The notes: generated from the letters alone by a model not told the origin. 64,000 bases of DNA from Aureococcus anophagefferens (GCF_000186865.1 NW_008705568.1:397513-461512), one strand, 5' to 3'. Counted from the stretch's first letter, positions 35,889-45,122 are shown. Numbers and translations: made by a program.

Positions 35889-37451
35889 ATGGACGACGAC
35901 GACCTCGCGTGCGCGCCGAAGCGGCGGGCGACCCGGGCCGCGTCCGGCACCAGCGGCGACGACGGCGCGCGCCTCGCCGCCGTCGTGGCGGAGCGCGACG
36001 CGGCGCGGGCCGACGCGCGGCGCCTGCGCAACGAGCTGCGCGAGGCGCGGGCGGAGATCGCGCGGCTGGCGGCGCTCGTGCCGCCGCCCCCGCCGGCCGA
36101 CGCCGACGCGCCCGCGCCGGCGCCGGCGCCCGACGCCACCTACGCCGACGGCCGCCTGAACCTGTCGGCCAACGCGACGGCGGCCGACGTGTGCGCGCTG
36201 TGCAACCGCCACGAGGGCACGCCGAGCCCCGACGCCGACGAGGGCACGCTCGAGGGCGACCTGGTCTTCCCGCCCTTCGCCGGCCCCAAGGGCCAGGCCG
36301 TCTGGGTCCACGAGCGCTGCGCGCTCTACTCGGCGGAGGTCTACGGCTCGGCGGACGACGGTTTGCACAACGTGCTCGCGGCCGTGAAGCGGGGCCGCTC
36401 GCTCAAGTGCGTGTCCTGCAAGGAGCGCGGCGCCACCGTGGGCTGCGCCGTCGCCACGTGCCGCAAGACCTTCCACCTGCGCTGCGCCGTCGCCGCGGGC
36501 GAGCTCTACGACCCCTCGGAAGCCGTCAACTTCCTCTGCAACAAGCACCGCAAGTCGGAGGAGGCGGTGCAGTGCGACCGCTGCTTCAAGTGGCGCGCCT
36601 GGCGCAAGATGGACGCCCACTCCGGGCGGCCCGCGCCGCTGCCCGAGGGCGCGTGGGTCTGCGAGGACAACGAGGACGCGGCCTTCAATTCGTGCGCCGT
36701 CGCCGCGGAGCCCGCGATGGCCGCGCCCGGGAGCGTGATGCCCGACGCGCGCGGGGCGGCGGACGCGACGCCGCCCGCCGACGCGGCCTGCGCCTTCTGC
36801 GACATGTCCGGGCGGACCGTCGACTGGGCCTGGACGTCGCCGCCGCTGTTAAGAGACGGCGAAGTCCAGTGGACGCACGACCACTGCCTCGCGCTCGCGC
36901 CCGAGGTGCGGCGCTCCGGCGGCCACGTCTTCAACGGCGTCGCGGCGCTCCGGCGCGGCCGCCACATGAAGTGCAGCGGCTGCGGGAAGCGGGGCGCGAC
37001 GGTGGGGTGCGGGCTCGCGAAGTGCAAGCACAGCTACCACGCGCCGTGCGCGGCGCTCGTCTCCGGCGGCGTCGTCGACTTCACGGGCGACGACACGGCG
37101 CCGAATTTCCACTGCGCCGAGCACAAGCGCCTGGGCACGGAGCGCTGGGCGACCTGCGACCTGTGCGGCCTCTGGCGGTCGTGGTCGGGGCCCGTGCACC
37201 CCATCACGGGCGAGCCGTTTCTGGACGGCGGCGCGACGTGCGCGTCCATGGGCTTCGGCTCCTGCAGCGCGCCCCTGGAGTCGACGGCGGACGTCGTCGA
37301 GCTCGACGACGTCGACGACGAGGAGGACCTCGCGGACGACGCGGCCGCGCCGCCGGCGTTCCTCGGCCACGCGCTCTTCTCGGCGCCGCCGCCGCCGGCG
37401 CCCGGCCACGCGCTCTTCGCGGCCCCGCCCCCGAAGCGCCCACGGACCTAG
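35889..37451 (+). CDS. chromatin reader with two ePHD-CW modules
   Basis: 520 residues, single exon. After a short coiled coil and Pro/Ala linker there are two copies of the same module. Module 1 has an extended-PHD zinc domain (VCALCNRHEG, VHERCALYSAEVY, CKERGATVGC, FHLRCA) then a CW zinc finger (QCDRCFKWRAWRKM with the later Trp and Cys). Module 2 repeats this (CAFCDMSGRTVDW, HDHCLALAPEV, CGKRGATVGCGLAKC, YHAPCA, then TCDLCGLWRSW and a final Cys). ePHD domains bind histone tails or nucleic acid; CW domains bind methylated H3K4. A nuclear histone-reading role is therefore likely. Its stop codon overlaps the stop of the next gene inside CTAG. Confidence 0.85.
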   Translation: MDDDDLACAPKRRATRAASGTSGDDGARLAAVVAERDAARADARRLRNELREARAEIARLAALVPPPPPADADAPAPAPAPDATYADGRLNLSANATAADVCALCNRHEGTPSPDADEGTLEGDLVFPPFAGPKGQAVWVHERCALYSAEVYGSADDGLHNVLAAVKRGRSLKCVSCKERGATVGCAVATCRKTFHLRCAVAAGELYDPSEAVNFLCNKHRKSEEAVQCDRCFKWRAWRKMDAHSGRPAPLPEGAWVCEDNEDAAFNSCAVAAEPAMAAPGSVMPDARGAADATPPADAACAFCDMSGRTVDWAWTSPPLLRDGEVQWTHDHCLALAPEVRRSGGHVFNGVAALRRGRHMKCSGCGKRGATVGCGLAKCKHSYHAPCAALVSGGVVDFTGDDTAPNFHCAEHKRLGTERWATCDLCGLWRSWSGPVHPITGEPFLDGGATCASMGFGSCSAPLESTADVVELDDVDDEEDLADDAAAPPAFLGHALFSAPPPPAPGHALFAAPPPKRPRT

Positions 37452-39358
37452 TTCGTCTTCTTGTCCGTCCGTTCGGCGGCGTCGGTGACGCGCAGGAGGT
37501 CCGTGACGAGGTCCCGGTTGAAGACGGCGAGGTCGAGGAAGCCGTAGCCGAGGATGGCCATGGCCGTCATGACGCCCGACATGAGGGCTCCGGCCCAGCC
37601 GGCCGTGGTCACATCCTGGCCCGTGATGAACAAACCGGGGATCTCCGCGACCTCGGGGCGGATCGCGGCCATCTTCGGCGACGCGTAGCGCTTCGTCGTC
37701 GGCGCGAGGCCGTAGGACGCGGCGCGCTTGAGGTAGTGGTCGTTCGTGAGCGACGTGCCCAGCTTCGAGAAGACGACGCGGCCCTCGCACTGGGGGAAGA
37801 GCTCGTAGAGCTTCGCGAGCATGCGCTCTTCGAAGGCCTTCTTCAGGGCGTCGTAGGCCTCGGGCCGCTTGTGCGCCGGCGAGTCGGCCCACGGGCGCCA
37901 CCACGCCTCGTTCGTCTCGGAGATGATCGAGCACGTCGCGGGCTTCGAGGCGCGCGCCGACGGGTCCTTGGCCGACGGGAACCCGACGAAGTAGGTGCCG
38001 AGGTCGCCGCGCGCGGCCGCGGCCGCGCCGTCCGGCAGCGCGCGCCACGCCTTCGCCGTCTCGCCGCTCCCGGAGACGCACCACTGGTTCTGCGACGGCA
38101 GGTCCAGCTCCGCGGCCGTCGTGTCGAAGCCCACGAAGAGCGAGAGATGGGAAATGCCCTGCTCGACGAAGTCCTCGGAGGCGGGGTTCAGAATGGCGTC
38201 GGCCCACTCGACCTCGCGCCGCGCCGCGTCGGGCAGCAGCTTCAGCGTCTGGAGGCACCCGGCCGCGGAGACGACGCCGCGCTTCGCGAGAATGACCTTG
38301 TCGTCGTCCTCGAGCTGCACGCCGACGGCGCGGCCGGCGTCGCTCAGAACGACGCGCTCGACGGCCGCGCGCATGAGGACCCTGCCGCCGTAGGCGTTCA
38401 CCGTGGCGACGAGCGCGTCCGCGATGGCCTGGGGCCCACCAACTGGCACGTAGGCGCCGCCCATGTAGTGCGACGCGACGCCCGCGTGGACGAAGAACGA
38501 CGCCTCCGAGGGCGCGAGGCCGTAGTTGCCCGCGTAGCCCGTCAGCGTGGCCACCAAATCGTCGTCGTCGATGCCGCAGTCGCCGCGGATGACCTCGTCG
38601 ACCGTCGCGCTCGCGAAGCCGTAGAACTTGCGGCAGAGCCTCGGAGCGACGAGCTTCTGGATGAATCTGGGGAACAGCTTGCCGAAGAAGTAGTTATCCG
38701 CCTCCTTGTTCGACGTCTTGCACAGCGCCACGTAGCGCCGGATGCGGCCCTCGTACGCGGGCCAGCGCTTCGCCAAATCCGCGACGAAGCGGTCCTCGCC
38801 CGCGCGCAGCGCGTGGGGCGGCAGGTCGCCGACGCGCAGGCAGTCGTAGGCGAAGCCGTCGCATTCGGATCCGAGGCGCGCCCAGGCGACGCGCCGCCGC
38901 GGCAGCGACACCATGTCCATGAGCTTGCCGTACTTCTCCGCGCGGCCGACGTAGTGCACGCCCGTGTCGAACGTGAAGCCGCCGTCGGCGAACTCGTGCA
39001 TGCACCCCCCGGCGAGGTAGTGCTGCTCGAGCACGACGACGACGTAGCCGCAGCGGCTCAGCAGCGCGGCGAGGTAGAGGCCCGAGACGCCCGAGCCGAC
39101 GACGACGTAGTCCGCGTCAGCCGGCACCTTCTTGTGGCGGAAGATCTCGCGCGTCCGCGGGGCCGTGGAGCCGTCGTCGCTCGGCTCCTTGGGGAGGAAG
39201 CCCTTGGGCGCCGCGCTCGGCCGCCGCATGGCCATGGCGTAGAGGCCGAAGACCATGCAGCCGCCGACGACGTTGGCCACGGTCCAGGCCAGGCCCATGA
39301 GGATGGCCAGCACGACGTCGTAGGCGTCCTCCGAGATCTCCACGGTGATGAGCGACAT
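37448..39358 (-). CDS. RetSat/CrtISO-like FAD oxidoreductase, membrane-anchored
   Basis: 636 residues, single exon. A single hydrophobic helix near residues 13-43 (VVLAILMGLAWTVANVVGG) anchors it. The FAD motif is YVVVGSGVSGLYLAALLSRCG followed by VVVLEQHYLAGGC, typical of all-trans-retinol 13,14-saturase and carotenoid isomerase enzymes. A second conserved block near the end is GLFITGQDVTTAGWAGALMSG. It likely isomerises or saturates a polyene such as a carotenoid or retinoid; which one cannot be told. Its stop overlaps the ePHD-CW stop by sharing CTAG at 37448-37451. Confidence 0.85.
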   Translation of the reverse strand: MSLITVEISEDAYDVVLAILMGLAWTVANVVGGCMVFGLYAMAMRRPSAAPKGFLPKEPSDDGSTAPRTREIFRHKKVPADADYVVVGSGVSGLYLAALLSRCGYVVVVLEQHYLAGGCMHEFADGGFTFDTGVHYVGRAEKYGKLMDMVSLPRRRVAWARLGSECDGFAYDCLRVGDLPPHALRAGEDRFVADLAKRWPAYEGRIRRYVALCKTSNKEADNYFFGKLFPRFIQKLVAPRLCRKFYGFASATVDEVIRGDCGIDDDDLVATLTGYAGNYGLAPSEASFFVHAGVASHYMGGAYVPVGGPQAIADALVATVNAYGGRVLMRAAVERVVLSDAGRAVGVQLEDDDKVILAKRGVVSAAGCLQTLKLLPDAARREVEWADAILNPASEDFVEQGISHLSLFVGFDTTAAELDLPSQNQWCVSGSGETAKAWRALPDGAAAAARGDLGTYFVGFPSAKDPSARASKPATCSIISETNEAWWRPWADSPAHKRPEAYDALKKAFEERMLAKLYELFPQCEGRVVFSKLGTSLTNDHYLKRAASYGLAPTTKRYASPKMAAIRPEVAEIPGLFITGQDVTTAGWAGALMSGVMTAMAILGYGFLDLAVFNRDLVTDLLRVTDAAERTDKKTN

Positions 39359-39443
39359 GTTCGGAGCGGCGATGGGGCAGCCTATCGCGTGCGACGCCGC
39401 ACGTCTCGTGGTTCGGAGCAGCGATGGGGCAGCCTATCGCGTG
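39359..39443. repeat. 33-bp direct repeat upstream of the RetSat-like gene
   Basis: Units at 39359-39391 and 39411-39443, 52 bases apart start to start, differing at one position, beginning GTTCGGAGC and containing GCGATGGGGCAGCC. They lie immediately upstream of the start codon on the minus strand, so they may be part of the promoter or leader. Confidence 0.88.
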
Positions 39444-39612
39444 TCGGAGATCGAAACCCCTAATAAGTTTCTGTCTTCTTGAACCACCACAAAACTTCAA
39501 TAGGGCAGCCCCGGCTGGCCGGGCTTGAGTTGAAAGTGGAGGATCTGGTGGGCTCTCCGGGGGATCAGCTGCCCTTGGCCCGCGCCGCCCGCGGTCGCGA
39601 CCGTCACACGCC

Positions 39613-40224
39613 ATGTTCATGTCGCCGCGCGGCCAGGTCGAGGCCCTGGCCCTCTTCTTCGGCGTGTCGGTCTGCGCCGCGCCGGGGCTCGGCAAGCTCG
39701 AGGCCGTCGGCGTCACCTTGGGCCTCGCGTGCTGCGCCGCCCTTTTCGCCCGGGCGCGCGGCGCCGCCGCGGCGCCGCCGGCCGCCGCGGTCGTGCCCGA
39801 GGTCTGGGAGCAGGCCCTCCGCGTCGAGGAAGCCCCGGCGGACTTTGCGAAATTCGCGTCCTACGAGGACAAGCCGGCCACGCCTGGCAAGGGCGACGAC
39901 GACGACGGCGAGGTCGTCGCCATCCGCGCGAGCGCCGCCGCCGTTGAGGGGGACCCCAAGGCCTTCGCGCGGCCCGTCCACGCGCTGAGCCCCGCCTTCG
40001 CGCCGCCCGCGACGCCGAGCCGCCGCGCGAGCGTCGCCGCGTCTTCGGACCTCAAGCGGCTGCTCAACGACCTGGGCCTCGCGCGCTGCGAGGACAAGCT
40101 CACGGAGTGGGGCGCCAAGACGCCCGAGGACCTCAAGTTCATCGACGACGACGACTTCGCGCAGCTCGGGCTCTCCAAGGCCCAGGGCCGCCTCCTCCAG
40201 CGGAAGGCCGCGGACGAACCATGA
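39613..40224 (+). CDS. SAM-domain membrane protein
   Basis: 203 residues. Two hydrophobic segments lie in the first 50 residues (VEALALFFGVSVCAAPG and VGVTLGLACCAALFARA). An acidic linker follows, and the last 60 residues form a sterile alpha motif (LKRLLNDLGLARCEDKL, TPEDLKFIDDDDFAQLGLS). SAM domains mediate protein-protein assembly. It converges on the large surface-protein gene. Confidence 0.75.
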   Translation: MFMSPRGQVEALALFFGVSVCAAPGLGKLEAVGVTLGLACCAALFARARGAAAAPPAAAVVPEVWEQALRVEEAPADFAKFASYEDKPATPGKGDDDDGEVVAIRASAAAVEGDPKAFARPVHALSPAFAPPATPSRRASVAASSDLKRLLNDLGLARCEDKLTEWGAKTPEDLKFIDDDDFAQLGLSKAQGRLLQRKAADEP

Positions 40225-40267
40225 TGTTCTTGTTGTAGGAGCGCCGGGAAATGCGCATCCTAATTCC

Positions 40268-43200
40268 CTAGGGGTGTCGCACCGTCGTAAGCCACCCCGG
40301 AAAAACAAGCGCGCGCGCGCTCAGAGCCGGCCGTCCGTCGAGTCGGAGTCGTCGCTGGCGTACTCGACGGCGAACATGCGGCTCATCGCGCTCATGCGCC
40401 GCGGCTGCGCGGACGGCGGCGGCGACGGCTGCGCGGGCGCGAGCGGCGGCGTCGCGAGCCCGCCGTTGACGTGGGGCGCGATCATGGCGTCGATGGCGTC
40501 GCGGCGGGGTCTGCCGCTTCTTCGGCGTCGGCGACCGGCCCGCGCCGCTGTCGCGGAGGAGCACGGCGAGCTCCTTGCGGTCGATGTGGCCGCCGCCGCT
40601 GGAACGAAGCAGCTCCGCGAAGATCTGCGTGGGAGACGCGCACGCGGAGACGTCGACGTCCATCTTGTCCGCGAGGCTCCGGCTCAGGTCCTCGACCGTC
40701 GCTGGCGTCGCGGCCATGGGCAGCGGCGCGGGCGACGCCTCGATCTCCAATTTCGACTCCTCGAGGCCCAGGAACGCGCGGTCGGCGGCGTCGTCGTCGT
40801 CGAAGGTGATGTGGGCCGCCTCGAGGCCCGGGTCCGTGAGCGTGCCGCTGTCGACCTTGTCCACGAAGGAGTTGCGCCGCGGCTTCGACCGCTTTTGGCG
40901 CTGGACGTCCGCGTGGGCCTGGAGCTTGAGCTCGAAGGCGATCTGGACGACGACGACCAGGAACAAGCCGCAGACGACGCACGTCCACTGGAACGCGCGG
41001 AGCCGGCTGTGGATCGAGTCGGCCGTGGGCACGGACGAGCACTCGTCGATGTCGAACCAGGCGCCATTCGCCGTCTCCTTCGTGACGTCCATCAAATTCG
41101 CGCGCGACATGTTCGCTTTCGCCGCGCACGCGAAATGGAACGCCATGTCGAGGTCCGACCCGTCCAGGATCCAATCCACCACATTGTCCTGGGGGCCGAC
41201 GTACTTGCCCTGAAGATGCAGCACGGACGGCCCGAGCACGATCTTCGGCGCGCCGTGCAAAACGTCGTGCAGGATGTGGTTGCCCCAGAAGTCGTCCGTG
41301 CGGAACTCGAAGACCATGGGCAGGTCCATCAGCACCTGGTCCCCCGGGTCCATCTTGAGGGACGGCACGTCGACGTAGCCGATGGGCCGCGCGTAGAAGG
41401 CGTTTTTGTAGGTCAACACGACGCGCGTCGCGTCGAACAACACCCTGAGCGCGCCCGCGTCGTCGTAGTTCACCTCCATGTGGACGCCGGCGTGCATCGT
41501 GAGGCCCCGGTCGTCCCAGGTGCCGCCCGTGTCGCCCGTCGCGTACATGTAGATGTTGTCGACGTCCACCAAATCCTTCGTCGACGACCCCTCCGCCGCG
41601 CCGCCCGCTAATGTGATAATGCCGCCGACGGCCAAGATGCCGCCGAAGACGGCGAGGAACATGTAGCCCATGGGCTCCCAGTAGGGCGCCTGGAGCGTCT
41701 TTTGTTTCGACCCGAAGTGGCGCTTCGCGCCGCAGTTGGTGCAGAACTTCTCGTGCGCGTCTTTCCCGACGTGCGGCACCTTGCAGACCTGGCACTTCCA
41801 CTCGTCGGTCTGGAGCACGTAGCGCTTGCGGCAGTTGCACCAGAAGATGGGCGTCGCGACGATGGCGATCAAAAGCGCGGCGACGTAGGTGAGGAAGGCG
41901 ACGCGCGCGAGGATCCGGTCCTTGTCGACGTCGGCGTCGTAGGTTTGCGCGTCGATGGCCGCTTGAAAATTCGTCCAGGACCCGCCGCAGGCGCCGCAGG
42001 TTCGAGCGCAGTAGCCCTCGTAGTGGCCGCCCGCGGCGAAGTCGCTCAAGCAGGCGCCCTGGGTCGCGAAGTGGCCGCAGCACGACGCGTCCGACGAAAA
42101 CTCCAAACATTCGGCGTGCGCGTCCTCCTTGAAGTTGTTGTCGATGCAGTCCGGGTCCCGCGCGAAGGCCGCCTGCTTTAAGACTTCCGCCCGGGGCTTG
42201 TTGTCGACGACGCCCCAGGCGTCGTCGAGCGCGAGGTCGTCGAGGAAGACGTCGTCGTCGTCCCAGCGCCGCGGCGGCGTCGGCGCGTCGTCGGCCGCCG
42301 TCGCGTTCGCGACGACGCAGTGGCAGCCGCCGCAGTCGCAGCCTAAATCCAACGCCGCGGCGCAGGTCTCGGGCGCGTAGTTCGCGCAGGAGAGGCCGCC
42401 GCAGACGTCGTCGCAGATGTCGTGCGAGGCGTGGCGGTCCGCGCCGTCGTACCACTCGTCGGCGCCGCCCTGGTTCGCCGTGCCGCCGTGGTCGGGCGCG
42501 TCGGCGCCCTCGTTCGCCGCGGTCGGCGGCTTCGGGAGCGTGGGCAGGAGCGACGGCAGGGGGCTTGGCATGGGGCTCGGCGCGGGGCTCGGCATCGGCG
42601 TCGGCGGTTTCGTCGGCGCGACGGACGGCGGCAGCGACGGCGCGTAGGTCGGCAGGAACGTCACCGACGGCGCCGGCGACGGCGCGTAGGTCGGGATGGC
42701 GCTGGGCAGCGGCGTCGCCGTGGGCGTCGCGGACGGCGGGTAGGTCGGCGCGGACGTCGGCGCGTACGACGGCGACTCCGTCGGCCGCGCGGTCGTCGGC
42801 GCGCCGCTCGGCGCGGCCGTCGGCGGCACGCTCGGCGGCGCCGTCGAGGGGGACACGGACGGCGCGAAGGTGGACGTCGGCGCGCCGCTCGGCGGCGCGG
42901 AGCAGCCGCAGGAGAAGCGGCAGGCCGCGTGGGCCTCGACCTTTTGCGCCGCGTCCGCGCCGTCGTAGCCGAGGGCCTCGCAGCGGGTCGCGGGGCTCTT
43001 GGCGACCCAGTCGCAGTCCTTGGACGGGTTGCCGCTCTTGGCCCAGAGCGCCGAGTTGTTGCAGAAGGTCGGCGCGTAGGACGGCGGGAAGGACGTGGGG
43101 ACGTAGGAAGGCGCCGCGGAGAACGTCGGCGCGAGCGTCGGCGCCTCGGAGCAGCCGCAGGACGCGGCGCAGGCGTGGACGGCGAGTGAACCGTCCTCGC

Positions 43201-44071
43201 CGACGCTCTCGCAGCGCGCGCCCCAGCCGCCGACCCAGCCGCAGTCCTTGGACGGCGCGCCCTTCTTGTACCAGTCGCGGACGTCGTGGCACTCGGCCGT
43301 CGGCGCGGCGCTCGGTTTGTAGCGGTGCGTCGGCGGCGTCGTAGGCGCGGCGCTGAGCGAGGGCGCCGGCGTCGGGAACGGCGCGCCGGGCACGAGGACG
43401 CAGGCGTCGGAGGCGAGGGCGCCTTCGAGCGCGTAGCCGACGTAGGAGTAGGAATACGACAGCCCCGAGACGTCGACGGTTTCCTGGACCCAGAGCGCCG
43501 CGAGGCTGATGTTCGACCCGTTGATCGGCGCGACGAAGGTCGCGTTCTGCGCGAAGGCCCGCGAGGCGCCGCACGTCGCGTTCGGAGACCACCAGCCGTC
43601 GTCGCCGTCGACGCAGCCCCCGCACGCGGCCAGACAGGCGTCGGCCGCGAGGGACCCGTCGGCGCCGACGACGGCGCAGCGCGCGTCGGGGAGGCTCGCG
43701 ACCCAGGCGCAGTCCTTGGCCGGCGCGCCGTTCTTCGCCCAGGCCGCGTCGTCCGCGCACGCGGCGGCGGGCTCGTCGGCCGCGAAGGCGCCGCCGCCGC
43801 GCGCCTCGAGGACGAAGGCGCCGCCGGCGCCGGACAGGGCCGCGGCGAGCGTCTCGCCGGGCGCGTAGGCGCCGCCGCAGGCCACGGGCGCGCCGTCGCG
43901 CAGGAAGTGGGCCGCCCGCGCCGTCGAGCGCAACGCCGCAACGCCGTCGACGATCGCGCCGGGCGCGACGGCCTCGTCGCAGCCGACCTGCGCCAGCGAC
44001 GCGCCGCCGTCGTCGGACCGCGCCGCGGGGACCGCCGACGCCGCGAGGGCCCCGACGAGGAGCGCCCGCAT
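40268..44071 (-). CDS. large secreted/membrane protein with SKDC-type Cys repeats and Pro-Thr-Ser stalk
   Basis: Open frame of 1267 residues from the ATG at 44071. A signal peptide (MRALLVGALAASAVPAARS) is followed by three copies of a 40-50 residue Cys repeat (NGAPAKDCAWVA, KGAPSKDCGWVG, SGNPSKDCDWVA, each with a downstream RC and a final CGC or CGGC). A long stalk follows (repeats like PTYAPSxAPS), then Cys-rich segments including a ShKT-like six-Cys pattern ending YCARTCGACG. A transmembrane helix, a zinc-ribbon-like CQVCKVP with CTNCG, and two more helices come next. The cytosolic tail has LLRSSGGGHIDRKELAVLL. ShKT-like modules occur in many non-toxic proteins; nothing suggests a toxin. 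Near 40490 the better-looking tail continues in another frame, ending at 40321 with DSDSTDGRL, so a one-base slip is likely. Confidence 0.75.
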   Translation of the reverse strand: MRALLVGALAASAVPAARSDDGGASLAQVGCDEAVAPGAIVDGVAALRSTARAAHFLRDGAPVACGGAYAPGETLAAALSGAGGAFVLEARGGGAFAADEPAAACADDAAWAKNGAPAKDCAWVASLPDARCAVVGADGSLAADACLAACGGCVDGDDGWWSPNATCGASRAFAQNATFVAPINGSNISLAALWVQETVDVSGLSYSYSYVGYALEGALASDACVLVPGAPFPTPAPSLSAAPTTPPTHRYKPSAAPTAECHDVRDWYKKGAPSKDCGWVGGWGARCESVGEDGSLAVHACAASCGCSEAPTLAPTFSAAPSYVPTSFPPSYAPTFCNNSALWAKSGNPSKDCDWVAKSPATRCEALGYDGADAAQKVEAHAACRFSCGCSAPPSGAPTSTFAPSVSPSTAPPSVPPTAAPSGAPTTARPTESPSYAPTSAPTYPPSATPTATPLPSAIPTYAPSPAPSVTFLPTYAPSLPPSVAPTKPPTPMPSPAPSPMPSPLPSLLPTLPKPPTAANEGADAPDHGGTANQGGADEWYDGADRHASHDICDDVCGGLSCANYAPETCAAALDLGCDCGGCHCVVANATAADDAPTPPRRWDDDDVFLDDLALDDAWGVVDNKPRAEVLKQAAFARDPDCIDNNFKEDAHAECLEFSSDASCCGHFATQGACLSDFAAGGHYEGYCARTCGACGGSWTNFQAAIDAQTYDADVDKDRILARVAFLTYVAALLIAIVATPIFWCNCRKRYVLQTDEWKCQVCKVPHVGKDAHEKFCTNCGAKRHFGSKQKTLQAPYWEPMGYMFLAVFGGILAVGGIITLAGGAAEGSSTKDLVDVDNIYMYATGDTGGTWDDRGLTMHAGVHMEVNYDDAGALRVLFDATRVVLTYKNAFYARPIGYVDVPSLKMDPGDQVLMDLPMVFEFRTDDFWGNHILHDVLHGAPKIVLGPSVLHLQGKYVGPQDNVVDWILDGSDLDMAFHFACAAKANMSRANLMDVTKETANGAWFDIDECSSVPTADSIHSRLRAFQWTCVVCGLFLVVVVQIAFELKLQAHADVQRQKRSKPRRNSFVDKVDSGTLTDPGLEAAHITFDDDDAADRAFLGLEESKLEIEASPAPLPMAATPATVEDLSRSLADKMDVDVSACASPTQIFAELLRSSGGGHIDRKELAVLLRDSGAGRSPTPKKRQTPPRRHRRHDRAPRQRRARDAAARARAAVAAAVRAAAAHERDEPHVRRRVRQRRLRLDGRPALSARALVFPGWLTTVRHP

Positions 44072-44132
44072 CGCGTCGAAGAGCGCCGCTTCGTCAAGAG
44101 AATGTTGCGTCGAGCCCCTGGAGGCGTTTCAG

Positions 44133-44903
44133 CTAAAAAAAACCATCGGATACTTGCGCGGGATGTATACCCTTCAAGATGAGCTTTTTTACCGCTCTCA
44201 GACCTCGACGGGCGGCGGCGCTGCCCGGTCGACGGCGACGTCCCGGACCGGCACCACGATCCTCGCGCGTCCGCCGCGCCGCGGTCCCGGGGCCGAGCGG
44301 ACTCGCTGCCCCCCGAGAGTGCTTGATCTTTACCTCGCAGTGGAGACGCCTACTCGTAGTCGGAGTCGTCGCCCTGCTCGGGCTCTCGTCGGCCTCGGAC
44401 TCGTCGTCGTCCTCGGGCTCGGGCGTCGCCGCGGGCGCGGGCGCGGACTCGTCGTCGTCCTCGTCGTCGTCGTCCTCGACGTCCCGCGCGGGCTCGGCGT
44501 CCGGCTCGTCGTCGGAGAGGTCCGAGTCCGGCGCGGGCGCGTCCCGCGAGACGACGCGCCGCTTCTTCTTCGGCGGCGGCGCGGCGCGCGCGGACGGGAC
44601 GATCTCGAGCACGAGCGACTCGACGACGTCGCGGAGCTCGAGGTCCTCGACGTCGCCGTCGAGCTCGCCGGACGTGAAGCGCACCTTGAAGAGCGGCGCC
44701 GGCTTGCCGTCCTCGGCGACGTAGGGGTCGTCCGCCGTCGCGGGCAGGAACCCGTAGATCGTGCCCCGGCTCTCCTCCGTCTCCGACGTCGACCGCGCGA
44801 CCTCGCGCCCGAGGAAGGCGTGGTCCGTCGTCCAGCCGTCCTCGCGCTCCGACTCCGACAGCAGCCAGGCGCCGCCGCCGGCGTTCATCACGTGGCCGGC
44901 CAT
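44133..44903 (-). CDS. acidic chromatin-type protein, C-terminus uncertain
   Basis: 256 residues in the open frame from the ATG at 44903. The N-terminal 110 residues contain FLGREVARSTSE and GTIYGFLPA, then a block PLFKVRFTSGELDGDVEDLE. That pattern is common in stramenopile nuclear proteins with small Tudor/PWWP-like beta domains. A basic patch (PPPKKKRRVV, a likely nuclear signal) and a long Asp/Glu run follow. After about 44375 the frame becomes Arg-rich, whereas an adjacent frame ends EQGDDSDYE at 44350; the acidic end looks more natural, so a one-base indel is suspected. Confidence 0.6.
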   Translation of the reverse strand: MAGHVMNAGGGAWLLSESEREDGWTTDHAFLGREVARSTSETEESRGTIYGFLPATADDPYVAEDGKPAPLFKVRFTSGELDGDVEDLELRDVVESLVLEIVPSARAAPPPKKKRRVVSRDAPAPDSDLSDDEPDAEPARDVEDDDDEDDDESAPAPAATPEPEDDDESEADESPSRATTPTTSRRLHCEVKIKHSRGAASPLGPGTAARRTREDRGAGPGRRRRPGSAAARRGLRAVKKLILKGIHPAQVSDGFF

Positions 44904-45122
44904 CGTTTCGCAGTGCGGGTTTCGACGACGGTTTCGGAGTGCGCGCGCGTCGAGATGACACAACTCGGACGGCGCGTACTCGAGCGAGAACTCGACGTCG
45001 ATCGTGCACGGAACGAGCAGTTCAACGTTTCGGGTGCAGCCTCTCTCAGTCACCTCGCAGCCCGGGGCGCGCTCCTCCCTCGCGCCGTGGACCTCCCGCG
45101 CGCGCCGTGGACCGCGGACGCC

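Noticed and set aside
35822..39463. Very long uninterrupted frames on the wrong strand or frame (for example plus-strand frames across 24001-26187 and 35822-39463, minus-strand frame 59489-63460)
   Set aside because: They are Arg/Ala/Pro-rich mirror frames of real genes in GC-rich DNA; none shows a conserved motif, while the opposite strand encodes recognised families.
41900..42200. ShKT-like Cys pattern as a secreted toxin
   Set aside because: It is one short module within a large membrane protein; such modules are widespread in non-toxic proteins.
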